Assembly: GCA_027001105.1 (NCBI GenBank)
Contig: JALTMZ010000032.1
Coordinates: 1 to 7,526, forward strand
Origin: Thermococcus sp.
Lineage (GTDB): Archaea; Methanobacteriota_B; Thermococci; Thermococcales; Thermococcaceae
DNA length: 7,526 nt
Direction of reading: 5' to 3'
Positions 5,381-7,526 of this stretch are shown piece after piece. Both the position numbers and the translations under genes were made by a program. Numbering within the stretch: the stretch's first letter is position 1; every line of letters starts with the position of its first letter. A model generated the notes under the pieces. It made no database searches. It saw only the letters and a list, made by a program, of their open reading frames with translations, and had not been told where the DNA came from.

Positions 5381-7114
5381 ATGAAAATAACAGAAGAGGT
5401 CATTGGTATAGTCAGAGGTGAGGCAACTGTCACGAACTACACATTCTCTGCTCAGCCAGACGCTGAATTACGATTCGGAGAATTTGTCGTTGCTCAAAAT
5501 AGGGAGGGTGAATGGGTTATTGGCAATATTAGAAAGCTCGAAAATATAAACTGGCTTCTTAGTGGAGGAAAAAGCACCTATCATGCTCTTCAATTGGATT
5601 TAGAACAATATGGGGACAGCATTGAAGCTAATGAAGAACTTATAGCTACTGTAAGAATCCTCGGTAAAATTAAAATTAATGGAGAAAAAATTGAGGTTTT
5701 GCCAAATAGAGTGCCCATTCCCAATGGTAGAAAGGTGTATCGTTTAAGCGACGAAGTTCTCAGGGCAATATACAATCCCGGAGTTGGGTATATAGAGGTT
5801 GGAAATCTTCTTTTGAGAGAGAGTGTTCCAATTTATCTGAATGCTGATGAGCTCGTTTCAAGGCATTTTGCAATTTTAGCTGTTACAGGTGCTGGTAAGT
5901 CAAATACTGTAGCTGTGATGATTAGTCAGATTGTTGAAAAGCTTAGGGGCACAGTTGTTGTTCTTGATCCTCACGGGGATTACATTAAGTTAAAGCTTCC
6001 AAATACCGGAAAAGAGTATGTCAAGATAATTGAAGCTAAAATAAGACCAGAGGAGATGGACAGTGAAGAATTGGCTGATTTGATTGAGGTTGCAAAGAAT
6101 GCGACAATTCAGAGAGAATTCTTAGCTAAGGCTTGGGAAACCGTTAAGCATGAGTATCCTAATCTTGGCGGCAGAGAGATTATCGAAAAGCTTATGGAAA
6201 CAATAAGTGATTGGATAAGACACAAGGAGGCAAGATACTGGGATGGGGCAAAGCAGAGTTACCTCACTGAGGAACTCAAGTCGGAGAGAGTTGATACTTT
6301 AAGGGGAGTTGTTCTAAGAATCAGAAGATTCCTGAGAAACTATGGAGCATTATTGACGAGTGAGGATTTAATTTCCCAGATTGAGCCGGGTAAAGCAAAT
6401 GTTATCGATTTAGGTCCTTTAGATGAGGGGCAGATGAAAGTTGTCGTTGGCAAGCTTTTGCATGCTATATTTGAGGCGAGGGTGGATTATGAAAAAGCAA
6501 GGAAGAAGCTTGAACGCATAAAAGAAGAATTGAGAGAAAGCAGAGTTGCCAGAACTTCAAAGCTTGAGGAAGAAATGAGAGAGCTTGAAAAAACTATGAG
6601 GGATATTGAGGCCAAGAGCAAGGCTCTCGCTGAGCCAATCCTCCTGATTGTGGAAGAGGCTCACATCCTTGCCCCGCAGGGAGAACACAATGATGCTGTG
6701 AGAATTTTAAGCAGGATTGCAAGAGAAGGTAGAAAATTTGGTGTAGGGTTGGGGATAGTGTCTCAAAGACCAAATAAGCTGAATGAGGATGTCTTGAGTC
6801 AAACAAACACGAAGATAATTTTGAGGATTGTGAATCCAAAAGACCAAGATTATGTTCTCAAAGCGAGTGAGCAACTGAGCTCTGATTTGCTCTCAGATAT
6901 TGCCTCTCTCGGTAAAGGTGAGGCTGTAATAGTTGGTCAAGCAATTGCCCTACCTGCTTTGGTCAAAATACACAACTTCAAATCCAAAGGCGGAGATTAC
7001 GGTGGTGAAGATATAGGAGTTGTCTCAAGATGGCTCAAGAGGGCTGAGGAAGAAGAAAGGGAGAGAGAAATTCAGCAGATTTATGAGGATGAGGGGATAG
7101 AGTATGACCTTTAG
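5381..7114 (+). CDS. herA: HerA bipolar DNA helicase/translocase
   Basis: Hexameric ATP-driven DNA translocase of the FtsK/HerA superfamily. With nuclease NurA and Mre11-Rad50 it resects double-strand breaks to 3' single-stranded ends for RadA recombination. In the 577 residues the N-terminal HAS-barrel runs over about 1-140. The ATPase core has Walker A in AVTGAGKSN (Lys173), VVLDPHGDY just after it, Walker [10 protein letters not shown] (about 420-428; Glu425, Glu426), the conserved [11 protein letters not shown] segment (444-454) and SQRPNKL (461-467). Between the Walker motifs, residues about 363-417 are a charged heptad-like stretch, probably a coiled-coil hairpin. The C-terminus is a highly charged tail ([20 protein letters not shown]). 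ATG 5381 is preceded by AGGTGAT. Its last 11 nt overlap the start of mre11, so it leads the resection operon; rad50 and nurA are expected beyond the window. Family and context agree fully. Confidence 0.96.
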   Translation: MKITEEVIGIVRGEATVTNYTFSAQPDAELRFGEFVVAQNREGEWVIGNIRKLENINWLLSGGKSTYHALQLDLEQYGDSIEANEELIATVRILGKIKINGEKIEVLPNRVPIPNGRKVYRLSDEVLRAIYNPGVGYIEVGNLLLRESVPIYLNADELVSRHFAILAVTGAGKSNTVAVMISQIVEKLRGTVVVLDPHGDYIKLKLPNTGKEYVKIIEAKIRPEEMDSEELADLIEVAKNATIQREFLAKAWETVKHEYPNLGGREIIEKLMETISDWIRHKEARYWDGAKQSYLTEELKSERVDTLRGVVLRIRRFLRNYGALLTSEDLISQIEPGKANVIDLGPLDEGQMKVVVGKLLHAIFEARVDYEKARKKLERIKEELRESRVARTSKLEEEMRELEKTMRDIEAKSKALAEPILLIVEEAHILAPQGEHNDAVRILSRIAREGRKFGVGLGIVSQRPNKLNEDVLSQTNTKIILRIVNPKDQDYVLKASEQLSSDLLSDIASLGKGEAVIVGQAIALPALVKIHNFKSKGGDYGGEDIGVVSRWLKRAEEEEREREIQQIYEDEGIEYDL

Positions 7115-7526
7115 ATTTGCTCACATTGCTGACGTCCATCTTGGATTTGAGCAGTACCGCTTGCCCTATAGAGCTGAAGAGTTCAGAGAAGCCTTTGAAA
7201 TGGCGATAAAAAAAGCAGTTGAGGAGAAAGTTGATTTTATCTTGATAGCTGGAGATTTATTTCACAGGAGCAATCCAAGCCCTCAAACCATTAAAGATGC
7301 TATTGATATTTTATCAATTCCAAAAGAAGCCAACATCCCGGTTTTTGCCGTTGAAGGGAATCATGACAGAACTCAGAAAAGAATCTCCGCCTATCATCTC
7401 CTTGAGTCTTTGGGATTGATTCATCTTCTTGGATTCAGCGAGGAGAAAAAGGAGAATGAATACCAAACTACGGAGAAAGTCAACGGAAAATTAATTGTCA
7501 AGGGGATTTTTGAGAAAGGGAATAAA
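7104..7526 (+). CDS. mre11: Mre11 DNA double-strand break repair nuclease, N-terminal 141 residues (partial, cut by right window edge)
   Basis: Manganese-dependent 3'-5' exonuclease and endonuclease that forms the Mre11-Rad50 complex for break sensing and end processing. I translated the open frame from ATG 7104 to the last base. [19 protein letters not shown] carries phosphoesterase motif I (Asp10, His12), [10 protein letters not shown] motif II (Asp51) and VEGNHDRTQ motif III (Asn86, His87). These match the archaeal Mre11 metal ligands, shifted by two residues from Pyrococcus furiosus numbering as I remember it. The later His motifs and the Rad50-binding C-terminus lie outside the window; there is no internal stop, so the gene is cut by the edge only. 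The ATG overlaps the herA end by 11 nt in another frame and is preceded by GAGGGG (about 7090-7096), indicating coupled translation. Confidence 0.95.
   Translation, partial: MTFRFAHIADVHLGFEQYRLPYRAEEFREAFEMAIKKAVEEKVDFILIAGDLFHRSNPSPQTIKDAIDILSIPKEANIPVFAVEGNHDRTQKRISAYHLLESLGLIHLLGFSEEKKENEYQTTEKVNGKLIVKGIFEKGNK

Noticed and set aside
6594..6839. Minus-strand open frame opposite herA
   Set aside because: Lies antisense to the HerA Walker B and [11 protein letters not shown] regions with no family features; shadow.
1..7526. Search for CRISPR arrays, insertion sequences, tRNA or rRNA genes, inteins and long direct repeats
   Set aside because: No regularly spaced repeats, transposase-like frames, tRNA-like cloverleaf or intein splice motifs were noticed by eye; genes are tightly packed and intact.
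1..7526. A wholly new multi-gene system
   Set aside because: All protein genes belong to recognisable families in an arrangement typical of Thermococcales; novelty is limited to the sRNA, regulatory geometry and two proteins of unknown function.

Overview
The window comes from a hyperthermophilic euryarchaeon of the Thermococcales (Thermococcus/Pyrococcus/Palaeococcus). The evidence is the protein set (archaeal clamp loader, HerA-Mre11, EndA, a DUF835 membrane protein), GGTGAT-type ribosome binding sites, BRE/TATA promoters and a C/D box guide RNA. The AT-rich composition fits one of the lower-GC Thermococcus species, but I cannot name a species. From memory, the order rfcL-rfcS / small membrane protein / KBL-like enzyme / endA / rimI-like / herA-mre11 is conserved in this order.

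Layout. 1-1417 (-): replication factor C operon, with rfcS followed by rfcL; rfcL runs off the left edge. 1487-1975 (+): small YdjM-like (PF04307-type) membrane protein, divergent from rfcS with interlocked promoters. 2037-3224 (+): PLP-dependent alpha-oxoamine synthase (2-amino-3-ketobutyrate CoA ligase type) with its own promoter. 3225-3346: T-rich terminator tracts and the next promoter. 3347-4162 (+): three-helix membrane protein with a cytosolic DUF835 domain. 4165-5186 (-): rimI-like acetyltransferase followed by tRNA-intron endonuclease endA, coupled through a TTGA stop/start overlap. 5187-5380: an intergenic region that is not empty. It holds a very good C/D box methylation-guide sRNA candidate (5262-5314), with promoter and T-tract, then the herA promoter. 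5381-7526 (+): herA and the start of mre11, overlapping by 11 nt. This is the start of the archaeal end-resection operon, in which rad50 and nurA would be expected beyond the right edge.

Together the window is mostly informational housekeeping: clamp loading for PCNA (RFC), DNA end resection (HerA-Mre11), tRNA intron removal (EndA), protein acetylation, and probably RNA 2'-O-methylation (the sRNA). One amino-acid metabolism gene and two membrane proteins of uncertain function are interspersed. Several start codons need moving from the longest reading frame to an internal codon with a proper ribosome binding site (rfcS, the PF04307-like gene, the KBL-like gene, the DUF835 gene, endA). I see no mobile element, CRISPR array, rRNA, tRNA or intein. 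The least obvious items are the sRNA, the TTG start of endA, the crossed divergent promoters and the unexplained DUF835 protein.
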